Positions 27,658-36,885 of a DNA stretch of 64,000 nt are shown piece after piece. The position numbers and the translations under genes are program-made. The stretch lies in contig NZ_CP040443.1 of NCBI RefSeq assembly GCF_005843885.1, forward strand, positions 1,798,001-1,862,000. The letters are read 5' to 3'. This DNA is from Escherichia sp. E4742 (lineage in GTDB: Bacteria; Pseudomonadota; Gammaproteobacteria; Enterobacterales; Enterobacteriaceae). The notes under the pieces were generated by a model, which ran no database searches, had not been told where the DNA came from, and saw only the letters and a program-made list of their open reading frames with translations. Every line of letters starts with the position of its first letter. The first letter of the stretch is position 1.

Positions 27658-27965
27658 AGTTTCACTCCAAGAACGTTCGCCACCGCAAACACACTGCCGA
27701 ATTTAACCTGTTCAGGATCCTTAAAAAGTCGCTTTAACGTGGACGTTGAGATCCCCGTTTGTAGTTCAAGGGTGTATAAATCAATGCCCAATTCTTTGCG
27801 CCGTGCGTTCAGTTTTTCCCCCAAATGACGGGGAGTCTCAATGGTCCGGAGGGGGCGTGGTTGACTAATATTCGGCCCCTGGATAAGTTTCTTCTGCAAC
27901 TCCTGGAGCTGGTCGCCGATCGCTTTCAACTCTTGAGCCAGATTCTGTGACCCCGTGTAGATCAT
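27642..27965 (-). CDS. hipB: HipB, DNA-binding subunit of HipBST
   Basis: 107 residues from ATG 27963-27965 (MIYTGSQNLAQELKAIG), the start known for this family; five more codons upstream are open. The N-terminal ~45 residues form a helical extension; the C-terminal ~60 hold an XRE helix-turn-helix (GEKLNARRKELGIDLYTLELQTGISTSTLKRLF written in part here as TLELQTGISTSTLKRLF). It should repress its own operon and raise the effect of HipS. It overlaps hipS by 16 bp. Confidence 0.92.
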   Translation of the reverse strand: MIYTGSQNLAQELKAIGDQLQELQKKLIQGPNISQPRPLRTIETPRHLGEKLNARRKELGIDLYTLELQTGISTSTLKRLFKDPEQVKFGSVFAVANVLGVKLCIDE

Positions 27966-28140
27966 TAAAGAACCTTTCAATTGATAAAAGACAAAAAAAG
28001 ATCATTTATGGTTAAAGGAGTTCGTTAAGAATCCACAAATGAGCCATTGTTTATTAATTATTATAATTTAGCTCATATATAATCCATTGGCAACAAAAAT
28101 GGTCAAAAAAGATCTATAAGTGATAGTCAGAGTACAATGA
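27966..28140 (-). promoter_or_regulatory. hipBST promoter and possible HipB operators
   Basis: AT-rich stretch with a repeated element CAAAAAA(A)GATC at about 27992-28002 and 28104-28113, 112 bp apart. Such spaced repeats in front of an XRE regulator gene are candidates for HipB binding. The 3' part of this gap, beyond 28140, holds the dppF terminator. Confidence 0.4.
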
Positions 28141-28154
28141 GGTCATATTTGACA

Positions 28155-28180
28155 TGAGACCAGCATGAAAACCGGTCTCA
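28155..28180 (-). terminator. dppF terminator
   Basis: TGAGACC (28155-28161) pairs with GGTCTCA (28174-28180), 9 bp past the dppF stop codon. On the minus strand it is followed by TGTCAAATATGACC, so the T-run is poor. Confidence 0.5.
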
Positions 28181-28189
28181 TCGGGTGGG

Positions 28190-29203
28190 TTATACAGCTG
28201 GCTTCTGCGGATTTTCATCCTGATCAACAGCAAAGCAGGCAACCAGTTGACCGCCGTAGTCTTTTAGCTGCGGCTGCAACTGGGTGCAGGGGCCGAAGCG
28301 TCGACGACAGCGGGCGTTGAAGGCGCAGCCCGGCGGTGGATTCAGCGGGCTTGGCAGTTCACCAGTGAGTTTGATGCGCTCGCGGCGATCGTCCGGGTTC
28401 AGGCGCGGCGTCGCAGAGAGCAGTGCCTGGGTGTACGGATGACGTGGGTTATTGAAGATTTGGTCCTTCGTTCCCTTCTCCACGCAGCGGCCCAGGTACA
28501 TCACCATCACTTCATCAGCAATGTGCTCCACCACCGACAGATCATGCGAGATGAAGACATAAGACAGCCCCAACTCTTGCTGCAAATCCATCATCAGATT
28601 GAGCACCTGCGCACGCACCGAGACGTCCAGCGCAGAAACCGGTTCATCGGCAATCACCACATCCGGGTCGAGCATCAGACCACGGGCAATGGCGATACGC
28701 TGACGCTGACCACCGGAGAACATATGCGGATAGCGGTCGTAGTGCTCGGTTTTCAGGCCAACTTTTGCCATCATCGACAAGGCTTTTTCCCGACGCTGTT
28801 CTTTGCTTAAGCTGGTATTAATCAGCAGCGGCTCTTCAAGAATTTGCCCGACTTTTTTACGCGGATTCAGCGAACCATAGGGATTCTGGAAGACGATCTG
28901 GATTTTCTGCCGACGCAGCTTCTGCGCCTGCGGATCGTGCTTGAGCAGATCCTGCCCCTGGTAATACAGTTCACCGCCGGTGGGCGTTTCAATCATCGTC
29001 AGCAACCGACCGAGGGTCGATTTACCGCAGCCAGATTCACCTACTACCGCCAGCGTTTTGCCGCGTTCAAGAGTAAATGAAACGCCGTCCAGCGCTTTAA
29101 CCAGACGTTCCGGCGCGAACATGCCTTTCTTCACCGGGTAATGTTTTTTCAGGTCGATAGCCTGCAACAGCGGTTGTTGCGAGGTGGCCTCATGCGTACT
29201 CAT
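28190..29203 (-). CDS. dppF: DppF, dipeptide ABC transporter ATPase
   Basis: 337 residues of the OppF/DppF group. Walker A GESGCGKST, Q-loop QNPYGSLNP, signature FSGGQRQR, Walker B DVVIADEPVSALD and switch HD are intact. The C-terminal cysteine cluster (PGCAFNARCRRRFGPC) is the iron-sulfur-type motif of this family. It pairs with DppD to power dipeptide and haem uptake at the inner membrane. It overlaps dppD by 4 bp and is the last gene of dppABCDF. Confidence 0.96.
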   Translation of the reverse strand: MSTHEATSQQPLLQAIDLKKHYPVKKGMFAPERLVKALDGVSFTLERGKTLAVVGESGCGKSTLGRLLTMIETPTGGELYYQGQDLLKHDPQAQKLRRQKIQIVFQNPYGSLNPRKKVGQILEEPLLINTSLSKEQRREKALSMMAKVGLKTEHYDRYPHMFSGGQRQRIAIARGLMLDPDVVIADEPVSALDVSVRAQVLNLMMDLQQELGLSYVFISHDLSVVEHIADEVMVMYLGRCVEKGTKDQIFNNPRHPYTQALLSATPRLNPDDRRERIKLTGELPSPLNPPPGCAFNARCRRRFGPCTQLQPQLKDYGGQLVACFAVDQDENPQKPAV

Positions 29204-30183
29204 AGTGTCGGCCTCCCGGCATCATCAAGTGGGTAGTGGCATTTGGACTGACGCCCGTCAGCGAGCATATTCAGCGCCGGTTCTTCAGCGCGACATCTGT
29301 CCGTGGCATAGGGGCAGCGCGGGTTAAGCAGGCAGCCGTTCGGGCGGTCGTACTTGCCGGGAACGACGCCAGGTAACGACGCCAGACGTTCTTTGTCCTG
29401 AGCAAATTCCGGCAGCGCGCGTAGCAATGCCTGAGTATACGGGTGACGCGGCGCACGGAAGATGGCATGGGCTTCGCCCGTTTCCACTACCTGACCGGCA
29501 TACATCACGATGATTTTATGCGCCGCTTCCGCCACCAGCGCCAGGTCATGGGTAATCAACACCAGCGCCATGTTCTCTTTCTGCTGCAATTCCAGCAGCA
29601 GTTCGATGATTTGCGCCTGAATGGTCACGTCCAGCGCGGTGGTCGGTTCATCAGCAATCAGCAGTTTTGGTCGACAGGCAATCGCCATCGCGATCATTAC
29701 ACGCTGGCTCATGCCGCCGGAAAGCTGATGCGGGTAAACATCCAGACGCGATGCTGGATCGGGGATGCCAACCAGATTCAACAGGTCAATCGCCCGCTGA
29801 CGACGGGTACTTTTGTTGCCGCCCTGATGCACTTTAATCGCTTCCATAATCTGGAAACCCACGGTGTAGCACGGGTTAAGGCTGGTCATCGGGTCCTGGA
29901 AGATCATCGCCACTTCGGCACCCACCAGATTGCGGCGCTCTTTTTCTGAGATACGCTGCAAATCCTGGCCGTTAAACTCCAGCTTTTCCGCCATTACGCG
30001 ACCCGGATAATCAATCAGCCCCATAATCGCCAGTGAACTGACCGATTTACCCGAACCGGATTCACCCACAATCCCGACCACTTCTCCCTGTTTTACGCTG
30101 TAGCTGATGCGGTCTACGGCGCGGAACGGTGCGCTTTCGTCGCCGAAATGCACCGATAATTTATCTATATTTAATAACGCCAT
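29200..30183 (-). CDS. dppD: DppD, dipeptide ABC transporter ATPase
   Basis: 327 residues. Walker A GESGSGKSV, Q-loop QDPMTSLNP, signature LSGGMSQR, Walker B LLIADEPTTALD, and the C-terminal cysteine motif (NGCLLNPRCPYATDRC). It is the partner ATPase of DppF. It starts 10 bp after dppC ends. Confidence 0.97.
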   Translation of the reverse strand: MALLNIDKLSVHFGDESAPFRAVDRISYSVKQGEVVGIVGESGSGKSVSSLAIMGLIDYPGRVMAEKLEFNGQDLQRISEKERRNLVGAEVAMIFQDPMTSLNPCYTVGFQIMEAIKVHQGGNKSTRRQRAIDLLNLVGIPDPASRLDVYPHQLSGGMSQRVMIAMAIACRPKLLIADEPTTALDVTIQAQIIELLLELQQKENMALVLITHDLALVAEAAHKIIVMYAGQVVETGEAHAIFRAPRHPYTQALLRALPEFAQDKERLASLPGVVPGKYDRPNGCLLNPRCPYATDRCRAEEPALNMLADGRQSKCHYPLDDAGRPTL

Positions 30184-30193
30184 CTCGAACCTC

Positions 30194-31096
30194 TTACTGC
30201 TTCAGTTTGGGATCGAGCGCATCACGCAAACCGTCACCCATCAGGTTAAATGCCAGCACCGTCAGCAGGATCGCCAGACCCGGGAAGGTCACGACCCACC
30301 AGGCGCTTTGCGCGAACTGCAACACATCGGAGAGCATGGTGCCCCACTCCGGTGTTGGCGGCTGCGCCCCCATGCCGAGGAAACCAAGAGCAGCCATATC
30401 GAGAATGGCGTTAGAGAAGCCGAGCGACGCCTGAACAATCAGCGGTGCAAGGCAGTTGGGAAGAATATTGATAAACATCTGGCGCAGCGCCCCGGCACCT
30501 GCCACGCGAGACGCGGTGACGTAATCGCGATTCACCTCCACCAGCACGGCGGCGCGGGTTAAGCGCACATAGTGCGGCAAGGCAACGAAGGTTAGCGCCA
30601 GCGCGGCGTTACCAATCGACGGGCCGAAAATCGCCACCAGCACCAACGCCAGCAGCAGACTTGGCAGCGCCAGCATGATATCGACCACGCGCATGATGAT
30701 GTTATCGACCAGGCCGCCGAAGTAACCGGCGATCAGGCCGAGAATAACGCCCATAATCAGCGATAACACCACCACCAGACAGCCGACCAGCAGCGACAAG
30801 CGCGCGCCGTACATCAGGCGCGACATAACGTCACGACCGACGTCATCTGTACCGAGCAAGTGCGCCATGCTGCCGCCTTCCTGCCAGGCTGGCGGGGCGA
30901 GTAGCGCATCGCGGAACTGTTCTGCCGGGTTATACGGCGCAATCCAGTTGGCAAAGATCGCGATAAACAGCACGATGACGACGTAAACCAGCCCGACAAC
31001 CGCGCCTTTGTTGCGTTTAAAATAGTGCCAGAACTCCTGTAACGGGGTCATCGGCACCGGTGCGATAATCACTTTATTTTCAGTAATCTGTGACAT
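30194..31096 (-). CDS. dppC: DppC, dipeptide ABC transporter permease
   Basis: 300 residues with six membrane helices; the N-terminal cytoplasmic part is followed by the OppC/DppC core. The coupling loop that meets the ATPases lies in the TRAAVLVEVNRDYVTASRVA region (an EAA-type motif). It forms the pore with DppB. It begins 9 bp past dppB. Confidence 0.96.
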   Translation of the reverse strand: MSQITENKVIIAPVPMTPLQEFWHYFKRNKGAVVGLVYVVIVLFIAIFANWIAPYNPAEQFRDALLAPPAWQEGGSMAHLLGTDDVGRDVMSRLMYGARLSLLVGCLVVVLSLIMGVILGLIAGYFGGLVDNIIMRVVDIMLALPSLLLALVLVAIFGPSIGNAALALTFVALPHYVRLTRAAVLVEVNRDYVTASRVAGAGALRQMFINILPNCLAPLIVQASLGFSNAILDMAALGFLGMGAQPPTPEWGTMLSDVLQFAQSAWWVVTFPGLAILLTVLAFNLMGDGLRDALDPKLKQ

Positions 31097-31105
31097 GACG
31101 TTCCC

Positions 31106-32125
31106 TTACTTCTTATGACGAATACGCGGGTTCACCACGCCGTACAGCAGATCGACCAGCAGGTTGACGAGGATAATCATCGTCGCCACCAGCAATACAC
31201 CGCCCTGCACTACCGGATAATCACGGCGTTGCAGCGCGTCAATTAACCAGCGACCCAGACCGGGCCACGAGAAGATGGTTTCAGTCAGAATCGCCCCCGC
31301 CAACAGCGTCCCTACCTGCAGGCCGATAACGGTCACCACTGGCAGCATCGCGTTACGCAGCGCATGAACGATAATCACCCGCATACGAGTAAGGCCTTTG
31401 GCGCGCGCGGTGCGGATGTAATCCTCGCCCAGCACCTCCAGCATCGAAGAGCGCGTCATACGCACGATAACCGCTAGCGGAATTGTGCCCAGCACCATCG
31501 CAGGTAAGATCATATGGGCGACGGCATCGATAAAGTTACCGTCTTCACCCCAGATAGCGGTGTCGATCAACATAAAACCGGTTAACGGATTGGAGTCGTC
31601 AAGGAACACCATGTCGCTCACGCGACCGGAGACAGGCGTCAGGTTCCAGTGCACCGAAACCAGCATGATCAGCATCATGCCCCACCAGAAGATAGGCATT
31701 GAGTAGCCGGTCAGCGCCAGGCCAACCGCAGTGTGATCGAAAATGGAACCACGTTTAACCGCTGCCAGTACACCGACCGGAATACCGACTGCCGTAGCAA
31801 AAATCATCGCGCAGACACCAAGTTCCAGCGTGGCCTGGAAGCGTGGCACGAACTCTTCCCAAACCGGGATGCGGCTTTTCATCGAAATGCCTAAATCGCC
31901 GTGCATTACGCCCCAAATGTAATGGAGATACTGCTGCCACATCGGTTTATCCAAGCCGAGTTCTGCCAGCAATTGCGCGTGACGCTCTGGGGAGATCCCA
32001 CGTTCACCCGCCATGATCATCACCGGATCGCCCGGGATCATGTGGACAAAGGCAAATGTGAGAAGGGTAATACCGATAAACGTGGGGATGACGAGTCCCA
32101 AACGTCGGAGAATAAACTGCAACAT
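31106..32125 (-). CDS. dppB: DppB, dipeptide ABC transporter permease
   Basis: 339 residues from the ATG at 32123-32125 (MLQFILRRLGLVIPTFIGI), the family start; a much longer frame is open through the REP region upstream but has no membrane-protein character. Six membrane helices; the EAA-type loop is in LGEDYIRTARAKGL. Translation starts about 170 bp after the REP pair, so its level may be set apart from dppA. Confidence 0.96.
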   Translation of the reverse strand: MLQFILRRLGLVIPTFIGITLLTFAFVHMIPGDPVMIMAGERGISPERHAQLLAELGLDKPMWQQYLHYIWGVMHGDLGISMKSRIPVWEEFVPRFQATLELGVCAMIFATAVGIPVGVLAAVKRGSIFDHTAVGLALTGYSMPIFWWGMMLIMLVSVHWNLTPVSGRVSDMVFLDDSNPLTGFMLIDTAIWGEDGNFIDAVAHMILPAMVLGTIPLAVIVRMTRSSMLEVLGEDYIRTARAKGLTRMRVIIVHALRNAMLPVVTVIGLQVGTLLAGAILTETIFSWPGLGRWLIDALQRRDYPVVQGGVLLVATMIILVNLLVDLLYGVVNPRIRHKK

Positions 32126-32296
32126 AACCCGGATTCTCTGTAGTGACCCGCAGCCTGGAACTGCGTGTCTGTATTGCTCACAAATCAATTCCCGCCCGTG
32201 CCGGACAGAGAATGAAGTATTGCTGCCGGATGGCGCTGCGCGCAGAGGCACAGCACCACCGGGTATGCAGATTGTTGACAAAGTGCGCTTTGTTTA

Positions 32297-32397
32297 TGCC
32301 GGATGCGGCGTTAACGCATTATCCGGCCTACAAAATCGTGCAAACTCAATAAATTGCAGAATTTTCGTAGGCCTGATAAGCGGAGCGCATCAGGCAG
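32297..32397. repeat. REP pair (BIME) between dppA and dppB
   Basis: Two REP units in opposite orientation: one at 32297-32332 (TGCCGGATGCGGCGTTAACG...) and one at 32367-32396 (GTAGGCCTGATAAGCGGAGC...). The 307-bp dppA-dppB gap is otherwise empty. Such elements protect the upstream mRNA from exonucleases, which fits the need for more binding protein DppA than permease. Confidence 0.88.
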
Positions 32398-32432
32398 TTT
32401 TGCCTTTGCCATCAGTCTTGTATGGCTTTTAA

Positions 32433-34040
32433 TTATTCGATAGAGACGTTTTCGAAGTGATGTTTGCCTAATGGATCAACCACATAGCCTTTAACTTCTT
32501 TGCGTACCGGTTCAAACACGGTGGAGTGAGCGATGATCAGTGCCGGAGCCTGATCGTGCATCACCACCTGTGCTTGTTTGTACAGTTCAACGCGCTTGTT
32601 GTGGTCGTCGGTGGCACGCGCCGGTTGAATCAGGTCTTCAAACGGTTTGTAGCACCATTTTGAGTAGTTGGAGCCTTGTTCAGAGGCGGCGCAGCTGAAA
32701 AGGGTGGCGAAGAAGTTATCCGGATCCCCGTTATCGCCAGTCCAGCCCATCATTACCGTCTGGTGCTCGCCATCTTTCGCACGCTTGAGGTACTCACCCC
32801 ATTCGTAGGTGACGATTTTGGCCTGCACGCCTACTTTCGCCCAGTCAGCCTGAATCATCTCTGCCATGCGGCGAGCGTTCGGGTTATACGGACGTTGTAC
32901 TGGCATAGCCCACAGGTCGATGGAGAAACCTTTTTCCAGACCCGCTTCTTTCAGCAAGGCTTTCGCTTTTTCAGGATCGTAGGTGTAGTCCTGAACGTCA
33001 TCGTTATAGCCCCACATGGTTGGCGGGATCAGGTTTTTCGCTGCCACGCCCGCGCCCTGATAAACCGCTTTGATGATCGCATCTTTGTTCACTGCGTAGG
33101 TCAGAGCCTGGCGAACTTTCACGTCATCCAGTGGTTTTTTCTGCACGTTATACGAGAGATAACCGACGTTCAGCCCCGGCATTTCCATCAGGTTGATGGA
33201 TTTATCCTGCTTCATGCGGGCAATGTCTGCCGGGTTCGGGTACGGCATCACCTGGCATTCATTTTTCTGCAATTTTGCGTAACGCACTGAAGCGTCAGGG
33301 GTAATAGAGAAGACCAGCGTATCGATCTGCGGTTTGGTACCCCAGTAGCCATCAAACGCTTTGTAGCGAATACGGGAATCTTTTTGATACTGCTGTAACT
33401 GGAACGGGCCGGTGCCGATCGGGTTGAGGTCCAGTTTTTCCGGCGTACCGGCTTTCATCATCGCGTCTGCATATTCTTTTGACAGAATAGAGGCGAAGTC
33501 CATTGCCAGATCAGCAAGGAACGGCGCTTCCGGGCGAGTCAGCACGAATTGAACGGTGTTGTCGTCCACCTTTTTCACTTCGCTGATCAGCTCCGGCAAG
33601 CCCATGCCTTCGAAGTATTCGTAGCTGCCGCCAGAAACTTTATGGTACGGGTTTTGCGCGTTTTTCTGACGGTCGAACGAGAACACCACGTCATCGGCGT
33701 TCAGTTCGCGCGTCGGTTTGAATTCTTTGTTGTCGTGCCACTTCACACCTTTACGCAAGTGGAAGGTATAGGTTTTACCGTCATCGCTGACTTCCCACTT
33801 TTCAGCGAGGCCCGGAATCACTTCGGTGGTGCCGATTTTAAATTCAACCAGACGGTTATAAAGCGGTACGGAAGAGGCGTCATAGGTGGTGCCGGAAGTA
33901 AACAGCTGCGGGTTAAACCCTTCTGGAGATCCTTCTGAGCAATAAACCAGAGTTTTAGCCTGAACACTTGCTGCGACGGTCATAGCCACCAGGCTGAGAC
34001 CAAGCTTCAGCATCCCTGACTTTTTCAAGGAAATACGCAT
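32433..34040 (-). CDS. dppA: DppA, periplasmic dipeptide- and haem-binding protein
   Basis: 535 residues with a signal peptide (LSLVAMTVAASVQA, mature KTLVYCSEG). Family SBP-bac-5; it binds dipeptides and haem in the periplasm, serves DppBCDF and also peptide chemotaxis through Tap. It is first in the operon and is separated from dppB by a REP pair. Its mRNA leader carries the CA-rich site used by the sRNA GcvB. Confidence 0.97.
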   Translation of the reverse strand: MRISLKKSGMLKLGLSLVAMTVAASVQAKTLVYCSEGSPEGFNPQLFTSGTTYDASSVPLYNRLVEFKIGTTEVIPGLAEKWEVSDDGKTYTFHLRKGVKWHDNKEFKPTRELNADDVVFSFDRQKNAQNPYHKVSGGSYEYFEGMGLPELISEVKKVDDNTVQFVLTRPEAPFLADLAMDFASILSKEYADAMMKAGTPEKLDLNPIGTGPFQLQQYQKDSRIRYKAFDGYWGTKPQIDTLVFSITPDASVRYAKLQKNECQVMPYPNPADIARMKQDKSINLMEMPGLNVGYLSYNVQKKPLDDVKVRQALTYAVNKDAIIKAVYQGAGVAAKNLIPPTMWGYNDDVQDYTYDPEKAKALLKEAGLEKGFSIDLWAMPVQRPYNPNARRMAEMIQADWAKVGVQAKIVTYEWGEYLKRAKDGEHQTVMMGWTGDNGDPDNFFATLFSCAASEQGSNYSKWCYKPFEDLIQPARATDDHNKRVELYKQAQVVMHDQAPALIIAHSTVFEPVRKEVKGYVVDPLGKHHFENVSIE

Positions 34041-34071
34041 TATTCTGCTCCAATTGTGATGTTTGTTGTTT
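34041..34071 (-). promoter_or_regulatory. dppA leader with GcvB target site
   Basis: On the mRNA the leader reads ACAACAAACATCACAATT just before a GGAG ribosome site and the start codon. This CA-rich block is the known GcvB R1 pairing site in dppA, so translation should be repressed by GcvB. The match is by memory of the E. coli target, not by computation. Confidence 0.65.
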
Positions 34072-34606
34072 TAACCCTTTGCAGTGGGTTGTCGCTGCCT
34101 GACCTTTTTTGTTTTTTGCCCGGTCGGGTCAACGTTATGAGGTGGGGATGCCGTACTAATTAACATCAGTGTTACAGTGCGGATCCTCCATAAAATGCCC
34201 CTCGTGACCTACAATCTGTCAACAGAATGTGAAAACGTCAATACAGCCCACCGGGATTTACACCAACGGTGAGAATCCACAAACAAAGATTAAAAAAACT
34301 TCAAACAACTATTTGCAGCAGAGAAATTTGTGCTACGCCAACATAACCAGAACAATCAGCTTAATATTTGGCAACAATTGGTGATTAAGTTTTATGCATT
34401 TAGTGAAAAAAATCTGATGGAAAGGTGGATATCTGAGCGATTAATACCATGAACGCTAAACCGCACAGCGGAAAATGCCAGCGCCAGCCATAAGTAACGC
34501 AAAAAAAGATTTAAGCAAATATAGAAAAAGACAATGGATTCTGTCACAAATCCGTTAATGGATAGTGAGATATGGGGCGCAAATTTGGCAGGGAAATGTG
34601 TGGTGT
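34072..34606 (-). promoter_or_regulatory. Upstream region of dppA
   Basis: About 535 bp with no gene I can support. On the minus strand TTGACA (complement of 34217-34222) could be a -35 box for dppA, with an AT-rich possible -10 about 18 bp on. The remainder, 34240-34606, is AT-rich and shows nothing clear. Confidence 0.4.
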
Positions 34607-34694
<88 letters not shown>

Positions 34695-34718
34695 GTTCGA
34701 GCGGGTTACAGAAAGCAA

Positions 34719-34742
34719 AAAACCAGCCCGTAGGCTGGTTTT
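34719..34742 (-). terminator. proK terminator
   Basis: AACCAGCC (34721-34728) pairs with GGCTGGTT (34733-34740), extended by A/T pairs; on the minus strand it is followed by TTTTTTGC. It lies 8 bp past the tRNA 3' end. Confidence 0.85.
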
Positions 34743-34749
34743 TCTAAAT

Positions 34750-34826
<77 letters not shown>

Positions 34827-34917
34827 AATGCGGGGCGCATCTTACTGCGCAGTTACGCCCTCGTCAATCCCTTAATAGCAAAATGCCTTTTGATCGGCGA
34901 GAAACTCAGCAGTGCAT

Positions 34918-36609
34918 TTAGTTAGCTTCTGCCTTCTTCGCCTGAGGGATTCGACACCAGTTGTTGTTTTCGTTGATACCACCGTCCGGTGAAGTATAAC
35001 CAAGGCAACCTAAAATGGTGTCGTACAGTTCTACATGACGGCGTGGCACTTTGATATCCGCCTCTTTTTTCAGCTGCGCGAATGCCTGCGCGTTGGCCGG
35101 ATTCTCCAGATATTTATCCGACATCCAGACCATCATCGGTACGCGAAACTGCTCCGGTGGCGCATATTCACGTGGTGTGCCATGCAAGTGCTCACGCTCA
35201 TTAATTGATTCACCGTGGTCCGCTGCATAGAAAATAATGGCCTTCTTATCGCGGAATTTGTCGATGACTGTGTCGATAAAATGATCAACATAGGTGATGG
35301 AGTTATCGTATGAGTTAATCATCGGCGCTCGTGGGCATTTGCGGTCAATTGCATAGCACTCTGGCTTCCACTGGGCAAACTCACGGGGATAACGTTGAGT
35401 ATAATTATAGTGTGACCCTTTGGTATGCAGCACAATCAGATGCTTACCTTCTGGTTTTTTCTCCAGAGAGCGCTCGATTTCATTGACCAGCAACATATCG
35501 TCCACCGCTTTCCCACGGTTACGCGGCTCTGCTGCAATTTGCTCGCGATAGGCAATGTTGTCAGCCATGGTGTTGCTATAGAACCACATCTCACTCTGCA
35601 TAGCGTACAAATCAGAGCTAAAGCCCAGCTGTTTGAGAACCGCAAATACGTTCTGCTCTTTAAGCGTACGTTGTGGGTTATCTTCCGTTCCACCTTCACG
35701 CACAAACATACAACGTAGTGATAATTTAGTCGCGGTATCACAAGAATAACCACGGTACATCACCAGGTTTTTCTCTTTGGCCAGCTTCGGCGTGGTATCG
35801 CGCTCGTAGCCCAGCATCCCCATATGATCCCAACGCGTAGTTTCGCCAATAATGAAAACCACATAGGTGTCGTCGAGATTTTGCGTCGGGGTATAGGTGA
35901 ATTTTTTTGCCGGATTCATCAGCGACCGATTGTCTGACGATTCATCCACTTGCGCCCAGGCATACAGCCCCAACGCAGAAAGCCAGTTCGAAGGCAAATA
36001 AGAGTTCGCCAGTACGCCACCGTAGCTCGGCATATCCACTCCGGCCATACGGTCTGCACGCTTTTGCACTACATCCATCAGACGAATTGGACCCCATACC
36101 AACAAGCCCGCCAAAAGCACGGTAAGCGCACTACGCCAGCGAGTTTTCGGGGTACAAAGCTGACGCCAGAAGGTGTCTTGTGAGCGGTTCATCCAGATAA
36201 ATAGCAACGGGATAATACTCACCAGTACAACCCATGCGATAAGCGTCCAGCCAACCACTTCTTTCGATAAGTCAATGTCGGTGGTCATCACCGAAGCAAC
36301 AATCCCGTAGCCAATCATGACATTCATAAATGTCATGTAGTAGCTGGCTCCGGCAGAAATCAGCACCAGCAATGAAGCCAGCACTTTCCAGGCCGTTCTG
36401 CCAAAGAGTGAAATTAAACGTAAAAAGAAGAAGGTTGCCAGAACCGTCCCTGCCAGTTCGATAACCGCCGAGACGCCATTAAGAAAAGTGAAGTTATGCG
36501 CGTAACCGTCAAACCGACGGAAATAGACTGCGCAATTCATAAACAGACCGATATAGACAGCGAGCAAAAAGCTTAGCTTTTGCTGCGTTATCGTTTTGAT
36601 ATATCTCAT
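34918..36609 (-). CDS. eptB: EptB, Kdo phosphoethanolamine transferase of LPS
   Basis: 563 residues from the ATG at 36607-36609 (MRYIKTITQQKLSFLLAVYI), the family start. Five N-terminal membrane helices to about 200, then a periplasmic sulfatase-type domain with FIIGETTRWDHMG (nucleophile and metal site) and AADHGESINEREHLHG. It adds phosphoethanolamine to the outer Kdo of lipopolysaccharide. In E. coli it is controlled by the sRNA MgrR. The membrane half differs from the K-12 protein as I remember it more than the catalytic half does. Confidence 0.93.
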   Translation of the reverse strand: MRYIKTITQQKLSFLLAVYIGLFMNCAVYFRRFDGYAHNFTFLNGVSAVIELAGTVLATFFFLRLISLFGRTAWKVLASLLVLISAGASYYMTFMNVMIGYGIVASVMTTDIDLSKEVVGWTLIAWVVLVSIIPLLFIWMNRSQDTFWRQLCTPKTRWRSALTVLLAGLLVWGPIRLMDVVQKRADRMAGVDMPSYGGVLANSYLPSNWLSALGLYAWAQVDESSDNRSLMNPAKKFTYTPTQNLDDTYVVFIIGETTRWDHMGMLGYERDTTPKLAKEKNLVMYRGYSCDTATKLSLRCMFVREGGTEDNPQRTLKEQNVFAVLKQLGFSSDLYAMQSEMWFYSNTMADNIAYREQIAAEPRNRGKAVDDMLLVNEIERSLEKKPEGKHLIVLHTKGSHYNYTQRYPREFAQWKPECYAIDRKCPRAPMINSYDNSITYVDHFIDTVIDKFRDKKAIIFYAADHGESINEREHLHGTPREYAPPEQFRVPMMVWMSDKYLENPANAQAFAQLKKEADIKVPRRHVELYDTILGCLGYTSPDGGINENNNWCRIPQAKKAEAN

Positions 36610-36823
36610 GCAAACAAACCCTGGAAAAACAGGTGATAACACCCTGCATAATGGCCTTTCAAGCCAGGCAAGGGAAAAGTGCGAAGGTCGTCAGATAAGG
36701 AAAATCTGCACACGCTGATAAGTAGACCACAGCAAAGGGAAAAAGTGTGGGGAAAGAATGTACTTGAAGCACAAATTTACAAAAATACAAGTATGAAAGG
36801 AAACTTATGCGGTAATTGAACGC

Positions 36824-36853
36824 TTAAAAGGGCCAGCTTTATGGCCCTTTTAA
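36824..36853 (-). terminator. yhjX terminator
   Basis: A 12-bp stem, TTAAAAGGGCCA (36824-36835) with TGGCCCTTTTAA (36842-36853), loop GCTTTA. It lies 32 bp past the yhjX stop codon. The A/T base of the stem supplies the T-run. Confidence 0.8.
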
Positions 36854-36885
36854 TCTCAGGACAACTCTAAAACCTGTCGCTAAAC

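Noticed and set aside
26339..27965. Reading hipS/hipT as one hipA gene split by a frameshift
   Set aside because: The overlaps, separate starts with ribosome sites and known HipBST systems of the same sizes show that the split is natural.
32126..32281. 52-codon upstream extension of dppB
   Set aside because: It lies in the non-coding gap next to the REP pair, has no membrane-protein character, and the family start has the right length.
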